From Defluviitaleaceae bacterium (GTDB taxonomy: Bacteria; Bacillota_A; Clostridia; Lachnospirales; WQUN01): a stretch of 9,767 nucleotides of DNA. Below the pieces are notes generated by a model. It saw only the letters and a program-made list of their open reading frames with translations. It was not told the origin of the DNA and searched no databases. The DNA lies in the NCBI GenBank assembly GCA_009779525.1, contig WREB01000023.1:1-9767 (forward strand), written 5' to 3'. Below are positions 1 through 9,767 of the stretch, piece by piece; position 1 is the first letter of the stretch; each line of letters begins with the position of its first letter. Position numbers and translations under genes: made by a program.

Positions 1-782
1 AATTCGCCGCCAGCCGGTTGGGCCGGGTTTAACTGGCCTTGGAACAGAGCGTCGATTGGATTCGGGACGATTCGATCCGAAGCGCCAGGTACCGACGGTA
101 TGCTTGGTTGAAAACTATTGTCGGCGACAGGTTCGGTTGTTATGAAGGGGATCTGCCGCGGCGGTTTAGTTTCTTCGGCTTCGCCAGGCGCGGTCAGGCC
201 CTGCGCCTGGACGGACGGCGCGATCGTCTGGTCCGCGGTTAAAGGTAGGACCGTAACGCTGGCGCCTTCGCGCAAAAAAAACGATTCCGCGTTATCGATC
301 GACGAAAAAATTTTTATCAATTGGTCTCGAAGCGCCGGGTCGGCGATCTCCGATATTGAAGCGAAAAGCTCGCGCAGCTTTTCGTCGATGCGAAACAACC
401 CGTCGGATAATAGGTCCAATTGCGCGGCGCCTGCCTGCGTCAGGCGGATTTCGCTTGAGAAAAGGAACAGCGCCTTCTCCGTCGAATCGGCGAGTTTCAG
501 GGCTTGATTCATCCGGGCGACGTTGTTTTGGGTAAGCGCGATTTCGTGCTCGAGCATCAACTTCAACGTTTCGACGTTTTTTTCCGTGACGGCAAGTCCG
601 TACGACCGGAGGATTTCGGCAAGTTGCGCTTCGGGCTGGTTGTTGCTAGCATCCGCGGTCTGGCGCCCGTCGGGCGGGGCGGCGCGCCATTCGGGCGATT
701 CGGCCGCGGTGGCGGCGTCGGCCGGAATGATATCGGCCGCCGCGGCGACCCGCGTTGCGGTCGTTTCGTTAGTTATCTCCAC
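1..782 (-). CDS. Partial hypothetical protein with repeated 'LTxxN' helices, resembling clostridial FliK/DUF6240-like flagellar proteins (3' end off left edge)
   Basis: An open frame of 260 codons runs from a GTG at 782 to the left edge without a stop. The start is chosen because GGGGGA at 789-794 sits six bases upstream of the GTG; the AGGAG at 809-813 is only one base from an ATG whose frame stops after 12 codons. Residues 1-52 are Ala/Pro/Thr-rich and probably disordered. Residues about 55-135 are helical and contain three related units: GLAVTEKNVETLKLML (62-77), EIALTQNNVARMNQAL (80-95) and the weaker EIRLTQAGAAQLDLLS (111-126). Residues about 180-260 are again Pro/Gln-rich and disordered-looking. 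Alternating low-complexity linkers and 'hydrophobic-LT-x-x-N' helices recall uncharacterised clostridial proteins near flagellar hook-length genes; this is memory-based inference, with no neighbouring flagellar gene in view. It lies 48 bases downstream of the preceding minus-strand gene, so it is likely co-transcribed with it. Confidence 0.75.
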   Translation of the reverse strand, partial: MEITNETTATRVAAAADIIPADAATAAESPEWRAAPPDGRQTADASNNQPEAQLAEILRSYGLAVTEKNVETLKLMLEHEIALTQNNVARMNQALKLADSTEKALFLFSSEIRLTQAGAAQLDLLSDGLFRIDEKLRELFASISEIADPALRDQLIKIFSSIDNAESFFLREGASVTVLPLTADQTIAPSVQAQGLTAPGEAEETKPPRQIPFITTEPVADNSFQPSIPSVPGASDRIVPNPIDALFQGQLNPAQPAGGE

Positions 783-830
783 GGGTAATCCCCCGTTTTC
801 TTCGCATGCTCCTATTATTTATTCGTCATG

Positions 831-2075
831 TCAGGCCGATTCCGATACCGCTTCCCTGATCGCCTTCATCGCCCTAATGAAAACGGCCGGGTCGTCTCCG
901 TAATCCATGAGCTCGGTAAACTTGATCGTGATCAGGCAGCCGCGCGTCGCCTCCATTATCTCGCGCACCTTCGATTTGACCGCCGATTCGTCGTAATGCG
1001 ATATAAGCGACGGATGTAGCTTGATCGCCATAAGGTATTTACCGCGGCAGACGGAGGCGGCGTATTCGACGTCGCTGTACGGACTGATCGAGATTATGCG
1101 CAGGTTTTTCACGTATCTGGCGATCACCTCTATCTGCCTGTCCATCGGCTCGCAGCATCCGTAGGAGACGAGGCCGAAGGGTTCTAGCAGCTCCGCCTGG
1201 TATCTAAGCAAAAATTCCTCGAACATCCCGACGGAAACCCCGGTGAATTCCTGCGCGTGGGCGAACCCCCACAAGTTTTTATACTCAACGTTCGCCGGGT
1301 TAAAGTCCTTGCCCGGCAGCTCGTCGGTAAAGGGTATGTTGTGCGAGCCGATCTGCTCCCTGCCGTTGTTTAAGCAAAGCGCCCCGCTCTCCCTGTATTG
1401 CCTGAGCAGGTCCAGTTTCGCGTCGGTCATTCGGCGCATCGCCGCGTGGAAGAATTCCGGCGCGTCGGAAATGTCGTAATACATCTGTTCGAGCCCGCGA
1501 AGCTCGGCCCACTGGTCTATGATTCCTTCGCCCCATCCGCAAGTCATCCCGAACGGGTAGCCTTTCCGAACTTCGAGGATGTCGCCTATCGCGTCGCCAA
1601 GCGTTTCGTGCCTGCGCAAAGTTTCGGGCCAGTCGACCGTAAGGCGCGGCTTCTGCATTTTGGCAAGGTCGCCGTATTCGAGCACGCAAGGCTCGAACGC
1701 CGAGGCGGAATGCATGTCCTTCGGAAGCGGCTTGACGTGCCCTTCCATCCATTTGCTGACCGAATAAACCAAACCGGAATAGACCACGTCTATCACAGGC
1801 ATGTCCGCGTCCATCATCAGGGATTGGTTGGTTTCGTATACGAGCCTCGACTCTATTTCGCGAAAGAACGGGTCCTCTGTCTTAAGCCCGCCAGGTATAA
1901 ACAAAACCCGCCCGGCGTCCCACGGAAGGGTCGCGTATATGGCGGGTTCGTCGGGCTGCAATGCGTTTAGCCGCTTAAACTTTAGCACCTTACGCTTTTC
2001 CGCGTCGCTTGAGGCAAGGTCGCGCATCCTTTTCGCCGCGTCCCTCAGGTGCTCGCGTTCGGCCTTCGTTGGCAT
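831..2075 (-). CDS. Uroporphyrinogen decarboxylase (URO-D)-fold family protein
   Basis: This 414-residue protein starts at ATG 2075 with a purine-rich AAAGGCGG upstream. The pattern 'KRLNALQPDEP' (residues about 34-44) followed by a C-terminal stretch with YGCCEP (305-310), 'NLRIISISPYSD' (324-335) and 'KLHPSL' (352-357) matches the divergent URO-D-like TIM-barrel proteins common in Clostridia, which are related to methylcobamide:CoM methyltransferases. The hallmark N-terminal arginine motif of true HemE is not seen, so haem synthesis is unlikely. Adjacent Cys307 and Cys308 beside Glu309 could bind a metal or corrinoid-linked substrate as in MtaA/MtbA relatives, but this is inference. No corrinoid protein or methyltransferase partner lies in the window, so the substrate is unknown. 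It begins 21 bases after xth ends and is probably in the same operon; the context gives no functional clue. Confidence 0.85.
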   Translation of the reverse strand: MPTKAEREHLRDAAKRMRDLASSDAEKRKVLKFKRLNALQPDEPAIYATLPWDAGRVLFIPGGLKTEDPFFREIESRLVYETNQSLMMDADMPVIDVVYSGLVYSVSKWMEGHVKPLPKDMHSASAFEPCVLEYGDLAKMQKPRLTVDWPETLRRHETLGDAIGDILEVRKGYPFGMTCGWGEGIIDQWAELRGLEQMYYDISDAPEFFHAAMRRMTDAKLDLLRQYRESGALCLNNGREQIGSHNIPFTDELPGKDFNPANVEYKNLWGFAHAQEFTGVSVGMFEEFLLRYQAELLEPFGLVSYGCCEPMDRQIEVIARYVKNLRIISISPYSDVEYAASVCRGKYLMAIKLHPSLISHYDESAVKSKVREIMEATRGCLITIKFTELMDYGDDPAVFIRAMKAIREAVSESA

Positions 2076-2096
2076 TTTTCGCCGCCTTTCGTAATA

Positions 2097-2855
2097 TTAA
2101 TTTAAATAAAGCCCGATCGGGCAGTGGTCGGAACCGAAAACGCCGTCGAATATGACCGCGTCCGCGACATCGCCCGCCAACTCGTTTGAAACAAGGAAAT
2201 AATCGATCCGCCAGCCCACATTCTTCGCGCGCTTGTTGCCTATGAACGACCACCAAGTGTACGCGCCCGTCTTGTCGGGGTACAGGCTCCGATATGTATC
2301 GGTAAATCCGCTTGAAAGAAGTTCGCCCATCTTCGCGCGTTCGCGAGGCGTATAACCGGCGCTTTCAGTGTTGGTCTTCGGGTGGGTGAGATCGATCTCC
2401 GAACGCGCGACATTGAGGTCGCCGCATATGACGACCGGTTTTTTAGCCTTAAGCCCGTTTACGAACGACAAAAACAGGTCCTGCCAGCCGATCCGGTAGT
2501 CGAGGCGCTCGAGTTCGCTCTTCGCGTTCGGGGCGTAGACGTTGACGAAATAAAAACCCGGAAGCTCGACGGTTACGACCCTTCCCTCGGAATCGCTCTC
2601 GCCGTCCGATATTCCGCGGATAGCGCGCAGCGGCTCCTCTTTCGTAAGGGTCAGCGTTCCAGAATAACCCTTGCGTAAAGCGGGGCACCAAGTCTCGAAA
2701 TAACCCGGGAACGTGAAGTTCGCCTGGTCGGGATGCATCTTTATTTCCTGCAGGCCGATCAAATCGAACCCGTTTCGTTCGATAAATTCGTCGAGGCCCT
2801 TGCCCATGCAGGCGCGCAGGCCGTTTACGTTCCATGACGCGAGGGATTGCGGCAT
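2097..2855 (-). CDS. xth: Exodeoxyribonuclease III / AP endonuclease (ExoA/XthA type)
   Basis: This 252-residue protein is full length for the EEP-fold ExoIII family, which incises DNA at abasic sites and degrades 3' ends in base-excision repair in the cytoplasm. Conserved residues are in order: the N-terminal SWNVNGLRA (7-15), metal-binding Glu37 in LQEIK, the Tyr in NVYAPN (105-110), GDLNVA with Asp145/Asn147 region (145-150), WRIDYFLVS (215-223) and the C-terminal GSDHCPIGL (241-249) with the catalytic Asp-His pair. The ATG at 2855 is chosen because GGAAGGAG (2861-2868) lies five bases upstream and the protein then begins exactly at the conserved domain; an upstream extension in the same frame would run into the divergent manA. 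It is the first gene of a leftward unit, with a candidate extended -10 promoter at 2896-2904. Confidence 0.96.
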   Translation of the reverse strand: MPQSLASWNVNGLRACMGKGLDEFIERNGFDLIGLQEIKMHPDQANFTFPGYFETWCPALRKGYSGTLTLTKEEPLRAIRGISDGESDSEGRVVTVELPGFYFVNVYAPNAKSELERLDYRIGWQDLFLSFVNGLKAKKPVVICGDLNVARSEIDLTHPKTNTESAGYTPRERAKMGELLSSGFTDTYRSLYPDKTGAYTWWSFIGNKRAKNVGWRIDYFLVSNELAGDVADAVIFDGVFGSDHCPIGLYLN

Positions 2856-2895
2856 ACGGGCTCCTTCCGGAAAATCCGCGGTTCGTTCGCGCTGA

Positions 2896-2904
2896 AGTAT
2901 AACA
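2896..2904 (-). promoter_or_regulatory. Candidate extended -10 promoter for xth
   Basis: Read on the minus strand the site is TGTTATACT, which fits the extended -10 pattern TG-n-TATAAT with one mismatch. It lies about 40 bases upstream of the xth start codon. No convincing -35 hexamer is visible 16-18 bases further upstream, which is tolerable for an extended -10 promoter. The assignment is from sequence match only. Confidence 0.45.
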
Positions 2905-2933
2905 TACTTGGCGCGGGCGGCATCTGTTATACT
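2905..2933 (+). promoter_or_regulatory. manA: Candidate promoter for manA (weak -35, extended -10)
   Basis: TACTTG (2905-2910) is a weak -35 separated by 17 bases from TATACT (2928-2933), which is preceded by the extended -10 dinucleotide TG at 2925-2926. Transcription would start near 2940, leaving a short leader before the TTG start at 2969. The TGTTATACT sequence is the exact inverse of the minus-strand copy at 2896-2904. Confidence 0.55.
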
Positions 2934-2956
2934 CGGCTGGAAGCGAGCGTTCGGTC

Positions 2957-2962
2957 GGAGGG
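2957..2962 (+). promoter_or_regulatory. manA: Shine-Dalgarno site that fixes the manA TTG start
   Basis: GGAGGG lies six bases upstream of the TTG at 2969. It is the strongest ribosome-binding site in the region and supports the non-ATG start over the first internal ATG. Confidence 0.75.
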
Positions 2963-2968
2963 TTTGGG

Positions 2969-3949
2969 TTGGATTTGTATCCCGTTTTGTTCGAGCCGGT
3001 CTATAAGCAGATGGTTTGGGGCGGCGGAAGGCTCGGCGAGCTTTACGGAAGGAGGCTTCCATTTGAGAAGACCGGCGAAAGCTGGGATCTGTCCTGCCGG
3101 AGGGACGGAACCGGGATCATCGAAAACGGGCCCCTTGCCGGTATTTCGTTCGATGAATTCATGGATATGGACAGGGAGGCGGTCCTGGGCAAAAAATTGG
3201 CCGATTTGGCGCGCTTCCCGATGCTTATAAAAATAATCGACGCCTCGGACGATCTTTCCGTGCAGGTGCACCCGGACGACGGCTACGCGCTTACGCACAA
3301 CGAGCCGGATACGGGCAAAAATGAAATTTGGTATGTGATGGAGCCGCCCGATTCGGGCTATTTAATAATCGGGCTTAAAGACGGGGTTGACCGGAAGGCG
3401 CTTGGCGAAGCGATCCTTAATGGAAATGTCGGAGACTGCCTGAACCGTCTGCCGGTTAGGCGCGGCGACGCCGTCGACATACCCGCGGGGCTCGTGCACG
3501 CGCTGACCAAGGGAGCGGTCGTGGCGGAAGTCCAGCAGAATTCCGATTTGACATACCGTCTTTACGATTACGGAAGAGTCGGGATCGACGGGAAGGCGAG
3601 GAAGCTTCGGATCGAGGACGCGCTTGGCGTGATCGATTTCGCGGGCGCAATACCCAAAAAAACGATCGACGCAAGCCGGCTTGGACATAACGGCGCCGCT
3701 ACCTGGCGAATACTAAGCTCAAATTACTTTGACGTACGTAAGTATGCGCTTGACGGCATGATATCGGAAAATTCCGATCCGGACTTTTTCTTCGCCTTCA
3801 CCTGCGTCGAGGGACGCGTCGAAATCAAGTCGAAAACGTTTTCAGTCGGTGTGCCGGCTAGCCGCACCGTTTTTATACCGGCGGCGATGGGCGCGTACGA
3901 AATCAGGGGCAGGGGAGTCCTGATAAAAAGCGCGGCGGTCCAGAGTTGA
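2969..3949 (+). CDS. manA: Mannose-6-phosphate isomerase, class I (short Bacillus type)
   Basis: This zinc-dependent cupin enzyme interconverts mannose 6-phosphate and fructose 6-phosphate, linking mannose use and GDP-mannose supply to glycolysis. The product is 326 residues, the usual size of the short Firmicutes form. Visible landmarks are the N-terminal LFEPVYKQMVWGG (7-19), GESWDLS (36-42), the zinc motif VQVHPDD with Gln99 and His101 (98-104), NEIWYV with Glu119 (118-123), PAGLVHAL with His177 (172-179) and QQNSDLTYRLYDYGR (189-203). All expected zinc ligands are present. The TTG start is chosen from the GGAGGG six bases upstream and because homology begins almost at once. It is the only plus-strand gene here, divergent from xth and convergent with the methyltransferase gene, whose end it overlaps by 47 bases. 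No polysaccharide or mannose-transport gene adjoins it, so a specific route cannot be assigned. Confidence 0.96.
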   Translation: MDLYPVLFEPVYKQMVWGGGRLGELYGRRLPFEKTGESWDLSCRRDGTGIIENGPLAGISFDEFMDMDREAVLGKKLADLARFPMLIKIIDASDDLSVQVHPDDGYALTHNEPDTGKNEIWYVMEPPDSGYLIIGLKDGVDRKALGEAILNGNVGDCLNRLPVRRGDAVDIPAGLVHALTKGAVVAEVQQNSDLTYRLYDYGRVGIDGKARKLRIEDALGVIDFAGAIPKKTIDASRLGHNGAATWRILSSNYFDVRKYALDGMISENSDPDFFFAFTCVEGRVEIKSKTFSVGVPASRTVFIPAAMGAYEIRGRGVLIKSAAVQS

Positions 3950-4847
3950 ATCGGTCGGGGACGTACCTGACGAACGCGCCGCACGGAAGCACCGCGTCGC
4001 CGGCTTCGGCGCGAAGGCCTAATTCGCCGCAGTCGATCCGGCCAACCGGGACCCGAACCTTAAGCGCGCTTTTAACGGTGTTCTCCAGCGCGCGCGGCGA
4101 ATAGCCCGAGGTGTACACGTTTAGCAGCAAGAAGGCGGGATCGTCGGAAAGTAGTTTTGCGCACGAGTCGATGAGTCCGTATAACCGGTCCGCTAGCTTC
4201 CACAACTCGCCCGAGGGGCCGCGCCCGTAAACGGGCGGATCCATTATTATCGCGTCGTATTTATTCCCGCGCCTCGTTTCGCGCATGACGAACTTGACGG
4301 CGTCGTCGACAAGTAGACGGCAGGGCTTGCCCGAAAGGTTTGAAAGCTCGATGTTTTCTTTCGCCCACTGGTTCATTCCCTTTGCCGAGTCGACGTGCGT
4401 CACCTCGGCGCCCGCCGCGGCGCACGCGACCGTCGCTCCGCCCGTATAGCCGAACAGATTCAACACGGTCGTCTTTCGCGCCCTTTTTTTTATTTGCTCC
4501 GAAACGAAATCCCAATTCGGCGCCTGCTCCGGAAAAAGTCCCATGTGCTTGAAATCGGTGGGGCGTATCTTGAATTTCAAATCGCCGTAATTTATCGTCC
4601 AGGCAGCGGGCGAGGCTTTTTTTACGTTTAGTTCCCAGCTTCCGCCGCCGGAATTATTTCGGAGGTAGCGCATGTGGCAGGCGTCCCATACGGATTTCGA
4701 AAGCGAGCTTGGCCAAATCGCCTGGGGGTCCGGCCGCGAGGTTATTATTTCGCCCCACCGCTCAAGTTTTTCGCCCCCGCCGCAGTCGATGAGCGAATAG
4801 TCGCGCCAACGCATGGCTATTAGCATACCGTCAGGCGAGTCGGTCAT
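3903..4847 (-). CDS. Class I SAM-dependent methyltransferase, RlmI-like (COG1092 type)
   Basis: The protein (up to 314 residues) carries the N-terminal 'GEKLERWGEI..RPDPQAIW' block (about 25-45), the FKHMGLFPEQAPNWDF signature (99-114), SAM motif I VLNLFGYTGGATV (128-140), an acidic SAM-ribose residue at Asp153, and the catalytic-site DPP in MDPPVYGRGPSG (202-213). These fit the RlmI/RlmK-like family that methylates 23S rRNA cytosine, but the PUA domain of genuine RlmI is absent, so the substrate is not established. The start is uncertain: ATG 4847 overlaps the preceding HAD gene by 17 bases, whereas ATG 4826 or 4814 would also fit family starts, and none has a strong Shine-Dalgarno site, consistent with translational coupling. 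After LPCGAF (287-292), where many relatives end within a few residues, there is a tail of about 20 residues encoded largely in the stretch that overlaps manA. Confidence 0.9.
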   Translation of the reverse strand: MTDSPDGMLIAMRWRDYSLIDCGGGEKLERWGEIITSRPDPQAIWPSSLSKSVWDACHMRYLRNNSGGGSWELNVKKASPAAWTINYGDLKFKIRPTDFKHMGLFPEQAPNWDFVSEQIKKRARKTTVLNLFGYTGGATVACAAAGAEVTHVDSAKGMNQWAKENIELSNLSGKPCRLLVDDAVKFVMRETRRGNKYDAIIMDPPVYGRGPSGELWKLADRLYGLIDSCAKLLSDDPAFLLLNVYTSGYSPRALENTVKSALKVRVPVGRIDCGELGLRAEAGDAVLPCGAFVRYVPDRFNSGPPRFLSGLPCP

Positions 4848-5472
4848 ACAACTTCGAATAATCTCCGACCGTCAGATCCGCTTGCCAGAAGCCTTCCGGC
4901 GGGGCTTCGGCGCTTCTGTACGCGAAACATGTCATTCCGGCGCGTTTCGCGGCCAATATCCCGTTTGGCGAATCCTCGATAACGGCGCATGACGCGGGCA
5001 AAACCCCGAGCATTTGGGCGGCGCGCAAAAAAATGTCCGGCGACGGCTTCCCGGAGGGCACGTCTTCGCCGGATATCGCGATCTCGAAATAATTTTTCAG
5101 TTTCGTTTTGGTAAGCACCGTTTCGATCAATTCGTTCGACGACGACGAAGCAAGCGCCGTCCTTTTTTTCCGCGCGCGCAAAAACTCGAGGAGCTCCGGT
5201 ATCCCGTCGATCGGGACAAGCTCCCCCCTCCCGAAAGCGATTGATAGCGTCTCGACTTGAAGGCGAAGCAGCTCTTCTACGGAAAGGTTGATTTTAAAGT
5301 TTTTTTTGTACGCCGAAAAACGGTCGAACGCCGCGACGCCCGCGTAAGGCGTAACATCCCGAAGGCTGGCTTTTGCGCCAGCTTTGCTTAGCGCGTCGAT
5401 GTCGGACTTATAGTGCAGGTGCTGGCTGTCGATAAGCACGCCGTCCATATCGAATATCACGGCTTCGAACAT
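4831..5472 (-). CDS. HAD-superfamily hydrolase, beta-phosphoglucomutase/phosphatase-like (subfamily IA)
   Basis: This 213-residue cytosolic protein has all four HAD motifs: DMDGVLIDS with nucleophile Asp8 and acid/base Asp10 (8-16), the Ser run in ALASSSSNE (107-114), Lys142 in SGKPSPDIF (140-148), and the metal-binding Glu166-Asp167 in VIEDSPNGI (164-172). Residues about 17-85 form a helical C1 cap, and His20 sits where beta-phosphoglucomutases carry a cap histidine. Either a sugar-phosphate mutase or a small phosphatase is possible; specificity within this family cannot be read from sequence alone. The ATG at 5472 is chosen because the domain begins at residue 3; the frame is open upstream but that part reads through the preceding gene. 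It overlaps the preceding gene by 16 bases and the following methyltransferase by about 17, suggesting coupled translation. Confidence 0.92.
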   Translation of the reverse strand: MFEAVIFDMDGVLIDSQHLHYKSDIDALSKAGAKASLRDVTPYAGVAAFDRFSAYKKNFKINLSVEELLRLQVETLSIAFGRGELVPIDGIPELLEFLRARKKRTALASSSSNELIETVLTKTKLKNYFEIAISGEDVPSGKPSPDIFLRAAQMLGVLPASCAVIEDSPNGILAAKRAGMTCFAYRSAEAPPEGFWQADLTVGDYSKLYDRLA

Positions 5473-6158
5473 TCGCGGGTTTCGCCTTTCAAATGGGTTT
5501 GGCCGAACAAGTTTCTTATATCGGCGCACGCGCCTTCGAATTCCGCCAAGCTTCCTTGGATATCGCCGCCGACCTTGCCGCGCAGGGGCAGAAGCGTTTT
5601 TGTAAAGCGGGCTAGGAGACCGTCTTCTTCGCTTAAGAAAAGCGTCCCTATGCAATCGCGGCGGGCCGAGGCCGCCTGGGCAAGTTTCGTTTCGTTAACC
5701 GCAAGGCGACCGCACGAATAAATATTATCGTTCGGGGAATGGGCGATCCCAATTTCGTAGAGGCAGATTTGCTCTTCGGTCGGACCGCCGCGTTCGCCGG
5801 ACGCAAAAAGCGCGACCGGCATGTAAGCGTCCCGGCGCAGGCTTTTTGCCGCGCGTTCATTTTCCGTAACGCCGGAATTATTAAGCGCGCCAAGCAGCGA
5901 ATCGAACCGGTCGGCGAATGAACGGAGGGCGTCCGTAAGGGGTTCGGCCTTAAAAAAAGCGGTTCCGGCGTTTTTATCGCGCCAAGCGTTATTTTTAACT
6001 TCACTCGCAGCCTTATTATCGCCGGACAAATCGGCTTGCGGCCGGTTTTTTACTTCATTGGCTTTTGCCATGCCGGACGCCTTGCCGCGTCTTGCCGCGC
6101 GGTTAGGATTCGCCGCGGCGGGGTTTGGCGAAACGGCTGGGCTGTGTCCGGTTTGCAA
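5457..6158 (-). CDS. Unrecognised hypothetical protein between pyrG and a HAD phosphatase gene
   Basis: I do not recognise this 233-residue protein. The TTG at 6158 is proposed because GGGGGTG (6165-6171) is six bases upstream and manA in this window uses the same arrangement; the alternative ATG at 6071 would give 204 residues and removes only low-complexity sequence. Residues 1-65 are rich in Pro, Ala, Asn, Lys and Arg and look disordered. The folded part appears to run from about 68 to 222, with alternating hydrophobic segments such as YMPVALFAS (112-120), QICLYEIGIAH (130-140) and CIGTLFLSEEDGLLARF (169-185), then a helical, acidic C-terminus. Cysteines lie at 132, 149, 169, 211 and 230 with no CxxC pair. 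There is no signal peptide or membrane helix. It lies 37 bases after pyrG and overlaps the HAD start by 16 bases, so it is very likely translated as part of this operon. Confidence 0.72.
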   Translation of the reverse strand: MQTGHSPAVSPNPAAANPNRAARRGKASGMAKANEVKNRPQADLSGDNKAASEVKNNAWRDKNAGTAFFKAEPLTDALRSFADRFDSLLGALNNSGVTENERAAKSLRRDAYMPVALFASGERGGPTEEQICLYEIGIAHSPNDNIYSCGRLAVNETKLAQAASARRDCIGTLFLSEEDGLLARFTKTLLPLRGKVGGDIQGSLAEFEGACADIRNLFGQTHLKGETRECSKP

Positions 6159-6164
6159 GTATGG

Positions 6165-6171
6165 CACCCCC
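6165..6171 (-). promoter_or_regulatory. Possible Shine-Dalgarno site for the unrecognised gene after pyrG
   Basis: On the minus strand this reads GGGGGTG, one mismatch from GGAGGTG, six bases before a TTG at 6158. It decides between that start and the downstream ATG at 6071, which has only a weak AAGG eight bases away. Confidence 0.4.
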
Positions 6172-6195
6172 GGCGTTTTTTTAACGAAATACCGT

Positions 6196-9767
<3,572 letters not shown>

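Noticed and set aside
805..813. AGGAG plus ATG on the minus strand upstream of the left-edge gene, considered as its start or as a leader peptide.
   Set aside because: Spacing is one base and the frame stops after 12 codons; the GTG at 782 with GGGGGA six bases upstream is a better start.
118..903. Plus-strand frames at the left end (118-507 and 523-903).
   Set aside because: The minus-strand frame 782-1 is continuously open, has a start signal, and shows internal helical repeats; the plus frames are low-complexity and one runs into the URO-D gene's 3' end.
1398..1970. Plus-strand open frame of 190 codons antisense to the URO-D-fold gene.
   Set aside because: No domain and no plausible start signal; the minus-strand gene explains the sequence.
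2097..2122. GCCCGATCGGGC palindrome followed on the minus strand by an AT-rich stretch at the xth 3' end, considered as a terminator.
   Set aside because: The stem is only four pairs with a four-base loop, it is inside the xth coding sequence, and the following sequence is not a continuous T run; the next gene starts 21 bases later.
6176..6182. Run of seven T on the plus strand after pyrG, considered as a terminator tail.
   Set aside because: It is on the strand opposite to all local genes and no stable stem precedes it; on the minus strand it is an A run.

Overview
The window is a compact, GC-rich bacterial chromosomal segment with almost no intergenic DNA, several weak or TTG/GTG start codons with purine-rich Shine-Dalgarno sites, and housekeeping genes. 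The short Bacillus-type mannose-6-phosphate isomerase, the distant uroporphyrinogen-decarboxylase-fold protein and a left-edge protein resembling the repeat region of clostridial FliK-like flagellar proteins point to an anaerobic member of the Bacillota (Clostridia or relatives), probably uncultured. That assignment is an inference from gene content and no marker here settles it. I see no mobile element, CRISPR array, tRNA or rRNA.

Right block, read leftward on the minus strand: alaS (5' end beyond the right edge), then pyrG one base later, an unrecognised 233-residue protein, a HAD phosphatase of the beta-phosphoglucomutase type, and an RlmI-like SAM-dependent methyltransferase. Gaps are 1 and 37 bases, followed by overlaps of about 16 and 17 bases, so these five genes look like one translationally coupled transcription unit.

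Centre: manA is the only plus-strand gene. Its 3' end runs 47 bases into the methyltransferase 3' end (tail-to-tail), leaving no room for a conventional terminator between them. On its 5' side a 113-base intergenic region separates it from the divergent minus-strand xth gene. That region carries two identical extended -10 sequences arranged as a perfect 9-bp inverted repeat, which probably form a back-to-back promoter pair.

Left block, read leftward on the minus strand: xth (exodeoxyribonuclease III/AP endonuclease), a uroporphyrinogen-decarboxylase-fold protein 21 bases downstream, and 48 bases further on a GTG-started protein that runs off the left edge.

The products cover tRNA charging, CTP synthesis, RNA or other methylation, sugar-phosphate metabolism and DNA repair. 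No dedicated pathway or defence system is evident. The points most worth a second look are a degenerate glutaminase loop in PyrG, the unrecognised protein after pyrG, the divergent promoter palindrome, and the repeat-bearing protein at the left edge.
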